From Chamaelirium japonicum (lineage: Eukaryota > Streptophyta > Magnoliopsida > Liliales > Melanthiaceae): a stretch of DNA of 64,000 bases. Below are positions 22,984-37,900 of this stretch, piece after piece. Positions within the stretch are counted from its first letter, which is position 1; each line of letters opens with the position of its first letter. A program made the position numbers and the translations under genes. The stretch spans positions 78,373,995 through 78,437,994 of the forward strand of contig OX393555.1 of the NCBI GenBank assembly GCA_947650365.1. Direction: 5' to 3'. The notes below the pieces were generated by a model, which saw nothing but the letters and a program-made list of their open reading frames with translations, was not told the DNA's origin and made no database searches.

Positions 22984-23634
22984 TTAGAATGGATTGTATG
23001 ATTGAATTAGAATGGATCGTATAAATGAATTAGAATGGATCGTATGAATGAATTAGAATGGATACATTCGTGCGAATGAATTAGAATGGATCGTACGAAT
23101 GAGTAAGAATGGATCGTATGAATGAATTAGAATGGAACATGTGAATGAATTAGAATAGACCGTGCGAATAAATTAGAATGGATATATTCGTGCGAATGAA
23201 TTAGAATGGATCGTACGAATGAATTAGAATGGATCGTATGAATGAATTAGATTGGATCGTGCGAATGAATTAGAATGGAGCATATGAATGAATTAGAATG
23301 GATACATTCGTGCGAATGAATTAGAATGGATCGTAAGATTGAATTAGAATGGATCATATGAATGAATTAGAATGGATCGTACAAACGATTTAGAATGGAT
23401 TGTACTAATGAATTAGAATGGATACATTCGTGCGAAAGAATTAGAATGGATCAAATGAAGGAATTAGGGTGAATCGTACGAATGAATTAGAATGGATAAA
23501 TTTGTGCGAAAGAATTAGAATGGATTGTATGAATGAATTAGAATGGATCGTATGAATGAATTAGAATGGATCGTACGAATGAATTAGAATGGATCGTATG
23601 AATGAATTAGAATGGATCGTGCGAATGAATTAGA
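22984..23634 (-). repeat. Reverse satellite block
   Basis: About 650 bp of reverse monomers including the TTAGGGTG variant near 23464. Leaves at GAATTAGATCCATTCTAATTC. Confidence 0.9.
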
Positions 23635-26187
23635 TCCATTCTAATTCATTCATACGATACATTCTAATTCATTCGCACGAATATATCCATTCTAATTCAT
23701 TCGTACGATCCATTCTAATTCATTCGCACAATCTATTCTAATTCATTCGTACGATCCATTTTAATTTATTCGCACGATCCATTCTAATTCATTTGTACAA
23801 TCCATTCTAATTCGATCATACAATCCATTCTTATTCTTTTGCACGAATGTATCCATTGTAATTCATTCGTACGATCCATTCTAATTCCTTCGTACGATCC
23901 ATTCTAATTTCTTCGTACGATCCATTCTAATTCATTCGTACGATCCATTCTAATTCATACGTATGATCCACTCGAATTCATTCATACGATCCATTCTAAT
24001 TCATTCATACGATCCATTCTAATTCATTCGCATGAATATATCCATTCTAGTTCATTCGTACGATCCATTCTAATTTATTCGCACGATCCAATCAAATTCA
24101 TTCATACGATCCATTCTAATTAATTCGTACGATCCATTCTAATTCATTCTAATTACTTCGTATAATCCATTAGTATGATCCATTCTAATTCAATCGAGCT
24201 AAGGAATTCATTCGTACGATCCATTCTTATTCATTCCCATGGATTGTATGATCTAATTCATTCGTACGATCCATTCTATTTCATTCGTACGAACCATTCT
24301 TACTCATTCGTACGATCCATTCTAATTCATTCATACGATCCATTCTAATTCATTCGTACGATCCATTCTAATTCATTCGCACGATCCATTCTAATTCATT
24401 TGCACGAATGTATCCATTCTAATTCATTCGTACGATCCATTCTAATTCATTCGCACGAATGTATCCATTCTAATTCATTCGAATAATCCATTCAAATTCA
24501 TTCGCACAATCCAATCTAATTCATTCGTATGATCCATTCAAATTCATTCGCACAAATGTATCCATTCTAATCCATTCTTACTCATTCGTACGATCCATTC
24601 TAATTCATTCGCACGAATGTATCCATTCTAATTCATTTGTATGATCCATTCTAATTCATTCGCACGATCCATTCTAATTCATTCATACGATCCATTCTAA
24701 TTCATTCGTACGATCCATTCTAATTCCTTCGTACGATCCATTCGAATTCATTCATACGATCCATTCTAATTCATTCATACGATCCATTCTAATTCATTCT
24801 CACGAATGTATCCATTCTAATTCATTCGCACGATCCAATCTAATTCATTCGCACGATCCATTCTAATTCATCATTCGCACAATCTATTCTAATTCATTCA
24901 TACGATCCATTCTAATTCATTAGTACGATCCATTCTAATTCTTTCGTACGATCCATTCTATTTCATTCGTACGATCCATTCTTACTTATTCGTACGATCC
25001 ATTCTAATTCATTCGTACGATCCATTCTAATTCCTTCGTACGATCCATTCTAATTCCTTCGTACGATCCATTCTATTTCATTCGTATGATCCATTCTAAT
25101 TCCTTCGTACGAACCATTCTAATTCATTCCCATGAATATATCCATTCTAATTCATACGTACGATCCATTCAAATTCATCCATACGATCCAATCTAATTCA
25201 TTCATACGATCCATTCTAATTCATTCGTACGAATGTATCCATTCTAATTCATTCGTACGATCCATTCTAATTCTTTCGCACAATCTATTCTAATTCATTC
25301 GTACGATCCATTCTAATTCATTAGCACGAACCATTCTAATTCATTTGTACGATCCATTCTATTTCATTCGTACGATCCATTCTTAGTCATTCGTACGATC
25401 CATTCTAATTCATTCGCACGAATGTATCTTTTCTAATTCATTCGTACGATCCATTCTAAGTTATTCGCACGATCCATTCTAATTTATTCATACGATCCAA
25501 TCTAATTCACTCGTACGATCCATTCTAATTCATTCGCACAATCTATTCTAATTCATTCGTACGATCCATTCTAAATCATTAGCACGATCCATTCTAATTC
25601 TTTCGTACGATCTATTCTAATTCATTCGTACGATCCATTCTAATTCATTCATACGATCTATTCTAATTCATTCGCACAAATGTATCCATTCTAATTCATT
25701 CGTACGATCCATTCGAATACATTCATACGATCTATTCTAATTCATTCGTACGATCCATTCTTATTCATTTATATGATCCATTCTAATTCATTCGCACGAT
25801 CCATTCTAATTCATTCATACGATCTATTCTAATTCATTCATACAATCAATTCTAATTCTTTCGCACGAATGTATCCATTCTAATTCATTCGTACGATTCA
25901 CCCTAATTCCTTCGTATGATCCATTCTAATTCTTTTGCACGAATGTATCCATTCTAATTCATTCGTACGATCCATTCTAATTCCTTCGTACGATCCATTC
26001 TAATTCGTTCGTAGGATCCATTCTAATTCATTCGTACGATCCACCCTAATTCGTTCGTATGATCCATTCTAATTCATTCGTGCGATCCATTCTAAATCGT
26101 TCGCACGAATGCATCCATTCTAATTCATTCGTACGATCCATTCTAATTCATTCGCATGATCCATTCTAATTCATTCATACGATCCAT
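23635..26187 (+). repeat. Forward satellite block carrying the GAGCTAAGG tag
   Basis: About 23635-24330 matches 32905-33610 (the same succession of variants; offset 9276 rising to 9327 through a 51-bp indel). It contains an atypical stretch with GAGCTAAGGAATTC at 24196 and CCCATGGATTGTATGATC soon after. Ends at the junction GATCCATGAATTAG. Confidence 0.85.
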
Positions 26188-27503
26188 GAATTAGAATGGA
26201 TCATGCGAATGAATTAGAATGGGTCGTACAAATGAATTAGAATAGATTGTGCGAATGAATTAGAATGGATCGTACGAATGAATTAGAATGGATCGTATGA
26301 ATGAATTAGCATGATCCATTCTAATTCTTTCACACGAATGTATCCATTCTAATTCATTCGTACGATCCATTCTAATTCATTCATACGATCTATTCTAATT
26401 CATTCGTACGATCCATTCTAATTCATTTGCACGATCCATTCTAATTCATTCGCACGAATGTATCCATTCTAATTCATTCGCACGAATGTATCCATTCTAA
26501 TTCATTCGTACGATCCATTCTAATTCATTCGCACGATCCAATCTAATTCATTCGCACGATCCATTCTAATTCATTCGTACGATCCATTCTATTTCATTCG
26601 TACGATCCATTCTTACTCATTTGTACGATCCATTCTAATTCATTCGCACGAATGTATCCATTCTAATTCATTCGTACGATCCATTCTAATTCATTCGCAC
26701 GATCCATTCTAATTCATTCATACGATCCATTATAATTCATTCGTACAATCTATTCTAATTCATTCGTACGATCCATTCTAATTCATTAGCACGATCGATT
26801 GTATGAATGAATTAGAATGGATCATGCGAATGAATTAGAATGGATGGTACGAATGAATTAGAATGGATCGTATGAATGAATTAGAATAGATTGTGCGAAT
26901 GAATTAGAATGGATTGTACGAATGAATTTGAATGGATACATTCGTGCGAATGAATTAGAATGGATCGTGTGAATGAATTAGAATGGATCGTATGAATGAA
27001 TTAGAATGGATCGTGCGAATGAATTAGAATGAATTAGAATGGATACATTCGTGCGAACGAATTAGAATGGATCATACGAAAGAATTAGGGTGGATCGTAC
27101 GAATGAATTAGAATGGATCGTACGAATGAATTAGAGTGGATTGTACGAATGAATTAGAATGGATCGTGCGAATGAATTTGAATGCATACATTCGTGCGAA
27201 TGAATTAGAATAGATCGTATGAATGAATTAGAATGGATCGTAGGAATGAATTAGAATGGATTGCATGAATGAATTAGAATGCATCGAATGAATGAATTAG
27301 AATGGATCGTATGAATGAATTAGAATGGATCGAATGAATGAATTCGAACGGATAGTAGGAATGAATAAGAATGGATACATTCGAGCAAATGAATTAGAAT
27401 GGATCGTAGTAATGAATTAGAATGGATTGTATGAATGAATTAGAATGGATCGTACGAATGTATCCATTCTAATTCATATGATCCATTCTAATTCATTCGT
27501 ACA
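25433..27503. repeat. Copy 1 of a 2.07-kb duplicated segment (partner 27722-29792)
   Basis: Matches 27722-29792 at a constant offset of 2289 bp, checked at TAAGTTATT, at CACACGAATG (26331/28620) and at AATTCATATG (27471/29760). It contains the whole succession of orientation switches: forward to 26187, reverse 26188-26310, forward 26311-26797, reverse 26798-27460, forward after that. By eye I count about a dozen differences over about 2.07 kb. Confidence 0.88.
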
Positions 27504-27721
27504 ATCCATTCTAATTCATTCATTCGATGCATTCTAATTCATTCATGCAATCCATTCTAATTCATTCCTACGATCCATTCTAATTCATTCATACGATCTA
27601 TTCTAATTCATTCGCACGAATGTATGCATCTAATTCATTCGCACGATCCATTCTAATTCATTCGTACAATCCACTCTAATTCATTCGTACGATCCATTCT
27701 AATTCATTCGTACGATCCACC
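27504..27721 (+). repeat. Satellite spacer between the two 2.07-kb copies
   Basis: About 217 bp of forward monomers that do not belong to the duplicated segment, with private variants such as CATTCATTCGATGC and TATGCATC. Confidence 0.7.
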
Positions 27722-30700
27722 CTAATTCATTCGTACGATCCATTCTAAGTTATTCGCACGATCCATTCTAATTTATTCATACAATCCAATCTAATTCACT
27801 CGTACGATCCATTCTAATTCATTCGCACAATCTATTCTAATTCATTCGTACGATCCATTCTAAATCATTAGCACGATCCATTCTAATTCTTTCGTACGAT
27901 CTATTCTAATTCATTCGTACGATCCATTCTAATTCATTCATACGATCTATTCTAATTCATTCGCACAAATGTATCCATTCTAATTCATTCGTACGATCCA
28001 TTCGAATACATTCATACGATCTATTCTAATTCATTCGTACGATCCATTCTAATTCATTTATATGATCCATTCTAATTCATTCGCACGATCCATTCTAATT
28101 CATTCATACGATCTATTCTAATTCATTCATACAATCAATTCTAATTCTTTCGCACGAATGTATCCATTCTAATTCATTCGTACGATTCACCCTAATTCCT
28201 TCGTATGATCCATTCTAATTCTTTTGCACGAATGTATCCATTCTAATTCATTCGTACGATCCATTCTAATTCCTTCGTACGATCCATTCTAATTCCTTCG
28301 TAGGATCCATTCTAATTCATTCGTACGATCCACCCTAATTCGTTCGTATGATCCATTCTAATTCATTCGTGCGATCCATTCTAAATCGTTCGCACGAATG
28401 CATCCATTCTAATTCATTCGTACGATCCATTCTAATTCATTCGCATGATCCATTCTAATTCATTCATACGATCCATGAATTAGAATGGATCGTGCGAATG
28501 AATTAGAATGGGTCGTACGAATGAATTAGTATAGATTGTGCGAATGAATTAGAATGGATCGTACGAATGAATTAGAATGGATCGTATGAATGAATTAGCA
28601 CGATCCATTCTAATTCTTTCACACGAATGTATCCATTCTAATTCATTCGTACGATCCATTCTAATTCATTCATACGATCTATTCTAATTCATTCGTACGA
28701 TCCATTCTAATTCATTTGCACGATCCATTCTAATTCATTCGCACGAATGTATCCATTCTAATTCATTCGCACGAATGTATCCATTCTAATTCATTCGTAC
28801 GATCCATTCTAATTCATTCGCACGATCCAATCTAATTCATTCGCACGATCCATTCTAATTCATTCGTACGATCCATTCTATTTCATTCGTACGATCTATT
28901 CTTACTCATTTGTACGATCCATTCTAATTCATTCGCACGAATGTATCCATTCTAATTCATTCGTACGATCCATTCTAATTCATTCGCACGATCCATTCTA
29001 ATTCATTCATACGATCCATTATAATTCATTCGTACAATCAATTCTAATTCATTCGTACGATCCATTCTAATTCATTAGCACGGTCGATTGTATGAATGAA
29101 TTAGAATGGATCATGCGAATGAATTAGAATGGATGGTACGAATGAATTAGAATGGATCGTATGAATGAATTAGAATAGATTGTGCGAATGAATTAGAATG
29201 GATTGTACGAATGAATTTGAATGGATACATTCGTGCGAATGAATTAGAATGGATCGTGTGAATGAATTAGAATGGATCGTATGAATGAATTAGAATGGAT
29301 CGTGCGAATGAATTAGAATGAATTAGAATGGATACATTCGTGCGAACGAATTAGAATGGATCATACGAAAGAATTAGGGTGGATCGTACGAATGAATTAG
29401 AATGGATCGTACGAATGAATTAGAGTGGATTGTACGAATGAATTAGAATGGATCGTGCGAATGAATTAGAATGCATACATTCGTGCGAATGAATTAGAAT
29501 AGATCGTATGAATGAATTAGAATGGATCGTAGGAATGAATTAGAATGGATTGCATGAATGAATTAGAATGCATCGAATGAATGAATTAGAATGGATCGTA
29601 TGAATGAATTAGAATGGATCGAATGAATGAATTCGAACGGATAGTAGGAATGAATAAGAATGGATACATTCGAGCAAATGAATTAGAATGGATCGTAGGA
29701 ATGAATTAGAATGGATTGTATGAATGAATTAGAATGGATCGTACGAATGTATCCATTCTAATTCATATGATCCATTCTAATTTATTCGTACAAATGTATC
29801 CATTCTAATTCATTCGTACGATCCACCCTAATTCCTTCGTATGATCTATTCTAATTCATTCGCACGAATTTATCCATTCTAATTCATTCGTACGATCCAT
29901 TAGAATTCATTCATACGATACATTCTAATTCATTCATACGATCCATTCTAATTTATTTGCACGAATGTATCCATTCTTATTCATTCGCACGATCCATTCT
30001 AATTCATTCGCACAATCTATTCTAATTCATTCGTACGATCCATTCTAATTCATTAGCATGATACATTCTAATTCATTCGTACGATCCATTCTATTTCATT
30101 CGTACGATCCATTCTTACTCATTAGCACAATCCATTCTAATTCATTCGCACGATCCATTCTAATTCATTCATACGATCCATTCTAATTCATTCATACAAT
30201 CCATTCTAATTCTTACTCATTCGTACGATCCATTCTAATTCATTCGCACGAATGTATCCATTCTAATTCATTCGTACGATCCATTCTAATTCATTCGCAG
30301 GATCCATTCTAATTCATTCATACGATCCATTCTAATTCATTCGTACGATCCATTCTAATTCATTCACACAATCTATTCTAATTCATTCGTACGATCCATT
30401 CTAATTCATTAGCACGATCCATTCTAATTCATTCGTACGATCCACCCTAATTCCTTCGTATGATCCATTCTAATTCATTCGCACGAATGTATCCATTCTA
30501 ATTCATTCGTGCGATCCGTTCGAATTCATTCATTTGATCCATTCTAATTCATTCATACGATCCATTCTAATTCATTCATACGATCCATTCTAATTCATTC
30601 GCACGAATTTATTCATTCGCATAATCTATTCTAATTCATTCGTACGATCCATTCTAATTCATTAGCACGATCCATTCTAATTCATTCGTACGATCCATTC

Positions 30701-32860
30701 TATTTCATTCGTATAATCCAATCTAATTCATTCATACGATCCATTCTAATTCATTCGCGCGAATGTATCCTTTCTAATTAATTGTACGAATGAATTAGAT
30801 CATATGAATGGATTTTACGAATGAATTAGAATGAGTAAGAATGAATTAGAATAGATTATATGAATGAAATTAGAATGGATTGTATGAATTTGAATGGATC
30901 GTACGAATGAAATAGAATGGATCGTACGATCCATTCCTACATACGATCGTATGAATGAATTAGATTGGATCGTACTAATTAATTAGAATGGATCGTATGA
31001 ATGAACTAGAATGAATCGGGCGAATGAATTAGAATGGATCGTACGAATGAATTAGAATGGATACATTCGTGCTAATGAATTAGAATGGATCGTACGAATG
31101 AGTAAGAATGGATTGTACGAATGAAATAGAATGGATCGTACGAATGAATTAGAATGGATCGTGCTAATGAATTAGAATGGATCGTACAAAGGAATTAGAA
31201 TAGATTGTGCGAATGAATACATTTGTGCGAATGAATTAGAATGGATCGTATGAATGAATTAGAATGGATCGTATGAATGAATTCGAATGGATCATACGAA
31301 TGAATTAGAATGGATACATTCGTGCGAAAGCATTAGAATGGATTGTATAAATGAATTAGAATGGATCGTATGAATGAATTAGAATGGATGGTGCAAATGA
31401 ATTAGAATGGATCGTACGAATGAATTAGAATGGATCGGTTGAAGGAATTAGAATGGATCGTGCAAAAAAATTAGAATGGATTGTATGAATGAATTAGAAT
31501 GGATACATTCGTGCGAAAGAATTAGAATGGATTGTATGAATGAATTAGAATGGATCGTATGAATGAATTAGAATGGATCGTGCGAATGAATTAGAATGGA
31601 TCGTACGTACGAATGAATTAGAATGGATATTTTCGTGCGAAGGAATTAGAATGGATCGTACGAATGGATCATACGAAGGAATTAGAATGAATTAGAATGG
31701 ATACATTCGTGCGAATGAATTTGAAAGGATCGTACGAATGAGTTAGAATGGATACATTCGTGCGAATGAATTAGAATGGATCGTATGAATGAATCAGAAT
31801 GGATCGTACGAATGAATTAGAATGGATCATGCGAATGAATTAGAATGGATCGTATGAATGAATTAGAATGGATACATTCGTGCGAATGAATTAGAATGGA
31901 TCGTATGAATGAATTAGAATGGATCGTACATATGAATTAGAATGGATACATTCATGGTAATGAATTAGAATGGATCGTACGAAGGAATTAGAATGGATCA
32001 TACGAATGAAATAGAATGGATCATACGAAGGAATTAGAATGGATCATATGAAGGAATTAGAATGGATCGTACGAATGAATTATAATTGATACATTCGTGC
32101 AAAAGAATTAGAATGGATTGTATGAATAAATTAGAATGAATCGTGCAAATGAATTAGAATGGATCGTGCGAATGAATTAGAATGGATCGTACGAATGAAT
32201 TAGAATAGATTGTGCAAATGAATTAGAATGGATCGTACGAAAGAATTAGAATGGATACATTCGTGCGAATAAATTAGAATGGATCGTGTGAATGAATTAG
32301 AATGGATCGTATGAATGAATTCGGATGGATTGTACGAATGAATTAGAATGGATACATTCGTGCGAATGAATTAGAATGGATCATACGAATGAATTAGAAA
32401 GGAAACATTGGTGCGAAAGAATTAGAATGGATTGTATGAATGAATTAGAATGGATCGTGCAAATAAATTAGAATGGATCGTGCAAATGAATTAGAATGGA
32501 TCGTGGGAATGAGGATACATTCGTGCGAATGAATTAGAATGGATCGTACGAATAAGTAAGAAAGGATCGTACGAATAAAATAGAATAGATCGTACGAATG
32601 AATTAGAATGGATCGTGCAAATGAATTAGATTGGATCGTGCGAATGAATTAGAATGGATCGTACGAATGAATTAGAAAGGATACATTCGTGTGAATGAAT
32701 TAGAGTGGATCGTATGAATGAATTAGAATGGATCGTATGAATGAATTCGAATGGATCGTACGAATGAATTAGAATGGATACATTCGTGCGAATGAATTAG
32801 AATTGATCATACGAAGGAATTAGGGTGGATCGTATGAATGAATTAGATTGGATCGTGCAA
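27722..32860. repeat. Segment A: about 5.1-kb block repeated at 54.6-60.2 kb
   Basis: Starts with copy 2 of the 2.07-kb duplication, then forward 29750-30785 and reverse 30786-32904. It matches the block near 54.6-60.2 kb in order and orientation: AATTCATATG 29760/56931, ATTGTACGAATGAATTAGATC 30781/57941, the inverted half-monomer CCATTCCTAC 30931/58091, GAGGATACAT 32511/59868. The offset goes from 27171 to 27160 to 27357, so the later copy has gained about 0.2 kb. The junction centre at 30785/30786 lies in GTAC. Confidence 0.85.
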
Positions 32861-32904
32861 ATGAGTTAGAATGGATCGTATGAATGAGTAAGAATGGATC
32901 GTAC

Positions 32905-34832
32905 GTACGATCCATTCTAATTCATTCATACGATCCATTCTAATTCATTCGCACGAATATATCCATTCTAATTCATTCGTACGATCCATTCTAATTCATT
33001 CGCACAATCTATTCTAATTCATTCGTACGATCCATTCTAATTCATTCGCACGATCCATTCTAATTCATTCATACAATCCATTCTAATTCTTTTGCACGAA
33101 TGTATCCATTGTAATTCATTCGTACGATCTATTCTAATTCCTTCGTATGATCCATTCTAATTCCTTCGTACGATCCATTCTAATTCCTTTGTACGATCCA
33201 TTCTAATTCATTCATACGATCCATTCTAATTCATTCGTACGATCCATTCTAATTCATACGTACGATCCATTCGAATTCATTCATACGATCCATTCTAATT
33301 CATTCATACGATCCATTCTAATTCATGCGTACGAATATATCCATTCTAATTCATTCGTACGATACATTCTAATTTATTCGAACGATCCATTCTAATTCAT
33401 TCGCACGAATATATCCATTCTAATTCATTCGTACGATCCATTCTAATTCATTCGTACGATCCATTCTAATTCAGTCCAATTACTTCGTATAATCCATTCG
33501 TATGATCCATTCTAATTCATTCGAGCTAAGGAATTCATTCGTACGATCCAGTCTTATTCATTCCCATGGATTGTATGATCTAATTCATTCGTACGATCCA
33601 TTCTATTTCATTCGTACGATCCATTCTTACTCATTCGTACGATCCATTCTAATTCATTCATACGATCCATTCTAATTCATTCGTATGATCCTTTCTAATT
33701 CATTTGCACGATCCATTCTAATTCATTTGCACGAATGTATCCATTCTAATTCATTCGTACGATCCATTCTAATTCATTCGCACGAATGTATCCATTCTAT
33801 TTCATTCGTATGATCCATTCTAATTCATTCGCACGATCCAATCTAATTCTTTCGCACGATCCATTCTAATTCATTCGTACGATCCATTCTATTTCATTCG
33901 TACGATCCATTCTTACTCATTCGTATGATCCATTCTAATTCATTCGTTTGATCCATTCTAATTCATTAGCACGATCCATTCTAATTCATTTGTGCGATCC
34001 ATTCAATTTCATTCGTACGATCCATTCTTAGTCATTCGTTCGATCAATTCGAATTTATTCGCACGAATGTATCTATTCTAATTCATTCGTACGATCCATT
34101 CTAAGTTATTCGCACGATCCATTCTAATTTATTCATACGATCCAATCTAATTCAATCGTACGATCCATTCTAATTCATTCGCACAATCTATTCTAATTCA
34201 TTCGTACGATCCATTATAAATCATTAGCACGATCCATTCTAATTCTTTCGTATGATCCATTCTAATTCATTCGTACGATCCATTCTAATTCATTCATACG
34301 ATCTATTCTAATTCATTCGCACAAATGTATCCATTCTAATTCATTCGTACGATCCATTCGAATACATTCATACGATCTATTCTAATTCATTCGTACGATC
34401 AATTCTAATTCATTTATATAATCCATTCTAATTCATTCGCACGATCAATTCTAATTCATTCATACGATCCATTCTAATTCATTCATACAATCAATTCTAA
34501 TTCTTTCGCACGAATGTATCCATTCTAATTCATTCGTATGATCCACCCTAATTCCTTCGTATGATCCATTCTAATTCTTTTGCACGAATGTATCCATTCT
34601 AATTCCTTCGTACGAACCATTCTAATTCCTTCGTACGATCCATTCTAATTCCTTCGTACGATCCATTCTAATTCATTCGTACGATCCACCCTAATTCCTT
34701 CGTATGATCCATTCTAATTCATTCGTACGATCCATTCTAATTCTTTCGCACGAATACATCCATTCTAATTCATTCGTACGATCCATTCTAATTCATTCGC
34801 ATGATCCATTCTAATTCATTCATACGATCCAT
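32905..34832 (+). repeat. Forward satellite block combining copies of the 23.6-kb and 25.4-kb regions
   Basis: Entered at ATCGTACGTACGAT (centre 32904/32905). The first part copies 23635-24330, including the GAGCTAAGG tag at 33523. From about 34080 it copies the start of the 2.07-kb segment at an offset of exactly 8645 (TAAGTTATT 25460/34105; CACACGAATG 26331/34976), running on to about 35180. Confidence 0.85.
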
Positions 34833-34955
34833 GAATTAGAATGTATCGTGCGAATGAATTAGAATGGATCGTACGAATGAATTAGAATAGATTGTGCGAA
34901 TGAATTAGAATGGATCGTACGAATAAATTAGAATGGATCGTATGAATGAATTAGC
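34833..34955 (-). repeat. Short reverse satellite block
   Basis: About 120 bp (five monomers) in reverse, bounded by GATCCATGAATTAG and GAATTAGCATGATCC. The same short inversion occurs at 26188-26310, 28477-28599 and 55523-55643. Confidence 0.88.
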
Positions 34956-37900
34956 ATGATCCATTCAAATTCTTTCACACGAATGTATCCATTCTAATTC
35001 ATTCGTACGATCCATTCTAATTCATTCATACGATCTATTCTAATTCATTCGTACGATCCATTCTAATTCATTTGCACGATCCATTCTAATTCATTCGCAC
35101 GAATGTATCCATTCTAATTCATTCGCACGAATGTATCCATTCTAATTCATTCGTACGATCCATTCTAATTCATTCGCACGATCCATTCTAATTCATTCAT
35201 ACGATCCATTCTAATTCATTCGTACGATCCATTCTAATTCATTCATACAAACCATTCTAAATCTTTCGCACGAATGTATCCATTCTAATTAATTCGTACG
35301 ATCCATTCTAATTCATTCGCACGATCCATTCTAATTCATTCATACGATCCATTCTAATTTATTTGTACGATCCATTCTAATTCATACGTACGATTCATTG
35401 GAATTCATTCATACGATCCATTCTAATTCATTTATACGATCCATTCTAATTCATTCGCACGAATGTATCCATTCTAAATCACTCGTATGATCCATTCTAA
35501 TTCATTCGCACGATCCAATCTAATTCATTCGCACGATCCATTCTAATTCATTCGTACGATCCACTGTATTTCATTCGTACAATCCATTCTTACTCACCAT
35601 TCTAATTCATTCGCACGAATGTATCCATTCTAATTCATTCGTACGATCCATTCTAATTCATTCGCACGATCCATTCTAATTCATTCATACGATCCATTCT
35701 AATTCATTCGTACGATCCATTCTAATTCATTCATACAAACCATTCTATTTCATTCGTACGAACCATTCTTACTCATTCATACGATCCATTCTAATTCATT
35801 CGCACGAATGTATCCATTCTAATTCATTCATACGATCCATTCTAATTCATTCGCATGATCCATTCTAATTAAATCATACGATCCATTCTAATTCATTCGT
35901 ACGATCCATTCTAATTCATTCGCACAATCTATTCTAATTCATTCGTACGATCCATTCTAATTCATTAGCATGATCCATTCTAATTCATTCGTACGATCCA
36001 TTCCATTTCTTTCGTACGATCCATTCTTACTGATTCGTACGATCCATTCTAATTCATTCGCACGAATGTATCCATTCTAATTCGTTCGTACGATCCAGTC
36101 TAATTCATTCGCACGATCCATTCGAATTCATTTATACGATCCATTCTAATTCATTCATACGATCCATTCTAATTCATTCGCACGAATGTATCCATTCTAA
36201 TTCATTCGTACGATCCATTCTAATTCATTCACACAATCTATTCTAATTCATTCGTACGATCCATTCTAATTCATTAGCACGATCCATTCTAATTCATTCG
36301 TACGATCCATTCTATTTCATTCGTATGATCCATTCTTACCTATTCGTACGATCCATTCTAATTCATTCGCACGAATGTATTTATTCTATTCTAATTCATT
36401 CGTACGATCCATTCTAATTCATTCGCACGATCCATTCTAATTCATTCATACAATCCATTCTAATTCATTCATACGATCCATTCTAATTCATTCGCACGAT
36501 CCATTCTAATTCATTCATACGATCCATTCTAATTCATTCATACAATCCATTCTAATTCTTTTGCACGAATGTATCCATTCTAATTCATTTGTACGATCCA
36601 CCCTAATTCCTTCGTATTATCCATTCTAATTCATTCGCACGAATGTATCCATTCTAATTCATTCGTACGGTCCATTCGAATTCATTCCTACGATCCATTC
36701 TAATTCATTCATACGATCCATTCTAATTCATTCATACGATCTATTCTAATTCATTCGCATGAATGTATTCATTCGCACAATCTATTCTAATTCATTCATA
36801 CGATCCATTCTAATTCATTAGCACGATCCATTCTAATTCATTCAGACGATCCATTCTAATTCATTCGCACGAACCATTATAATTCATTCGTACGATCCAT
36901 TCTAATTCATTCGTACGATCCATTCTAATTCATTTGCACAATCTATTCTAATTCATTCGTACGATCCAATCTAATTCATTAGCACGATCCATTCTAATTC
37001 ATTCGTATAATCCGTTCTATTTCATTCGTACGATCCATTCTTACTCATTCGTACGATCCATTCTAATTCATTCACACGAATGTATCCATTCTAATTCATT
37101 CGTACGATCCATTCAAATTCATTCGTACGATCCATTCTAATTCATTCGCACGATCCATTCAAATTCATTCGCACGATCCATTCTAATTCATTTGTACGAT
37201 CCATTCTAATTCATTCGTACAATCCATTCTAATTCCTTAGCACTATCCATTCTAATTCATTCATACGATCTATTCTAATTTATACGATCCATTCTAATTC
37301 ATTCATTCGATCCATTCTATTTCATTCGTATGATCCATTCTAATTCATTCATATGATCCATTCTATTTCATTCGGACGATCCATTCTTACTTATTCGTAC
37401 GATCCAATGTAATTCATTCGCACGATCCAATCATATTCATTCGTACGATCCATTCTAATTCATTCGTACGATCCATTCTATTTCATTCATACGATCCATT
37501 CTTACTCATTCGTACTATCCATTCTAATTCATTCGCACGAATGTATCCATTCTAATTCATTCGTAAGATCCATTCTAATTCATTCGCACGATCTATTCTA
37601 ATTCATTCATACGATCCATTCTAATTCATTCGTACGATCCATTCTAATTCGTTCATACAAACCATTCTAATTCATTCATACGATCCATTCTAATTCATTC
37701 GTACGATTCATTCTAATTCATTCATACGATCCATTCTATTTCATTCGTATGAACCATTCTTACTCATTCATACGATCCATTCTAATTCATTCGCACGAAT
37801 GTATCCATTCTAATTCATTCGTACGATCCATTCTAATTCATTCGCACGATCCATTCTAATTAAATCATACGATCCATTCTAATTCATTCGTACGATCCAT

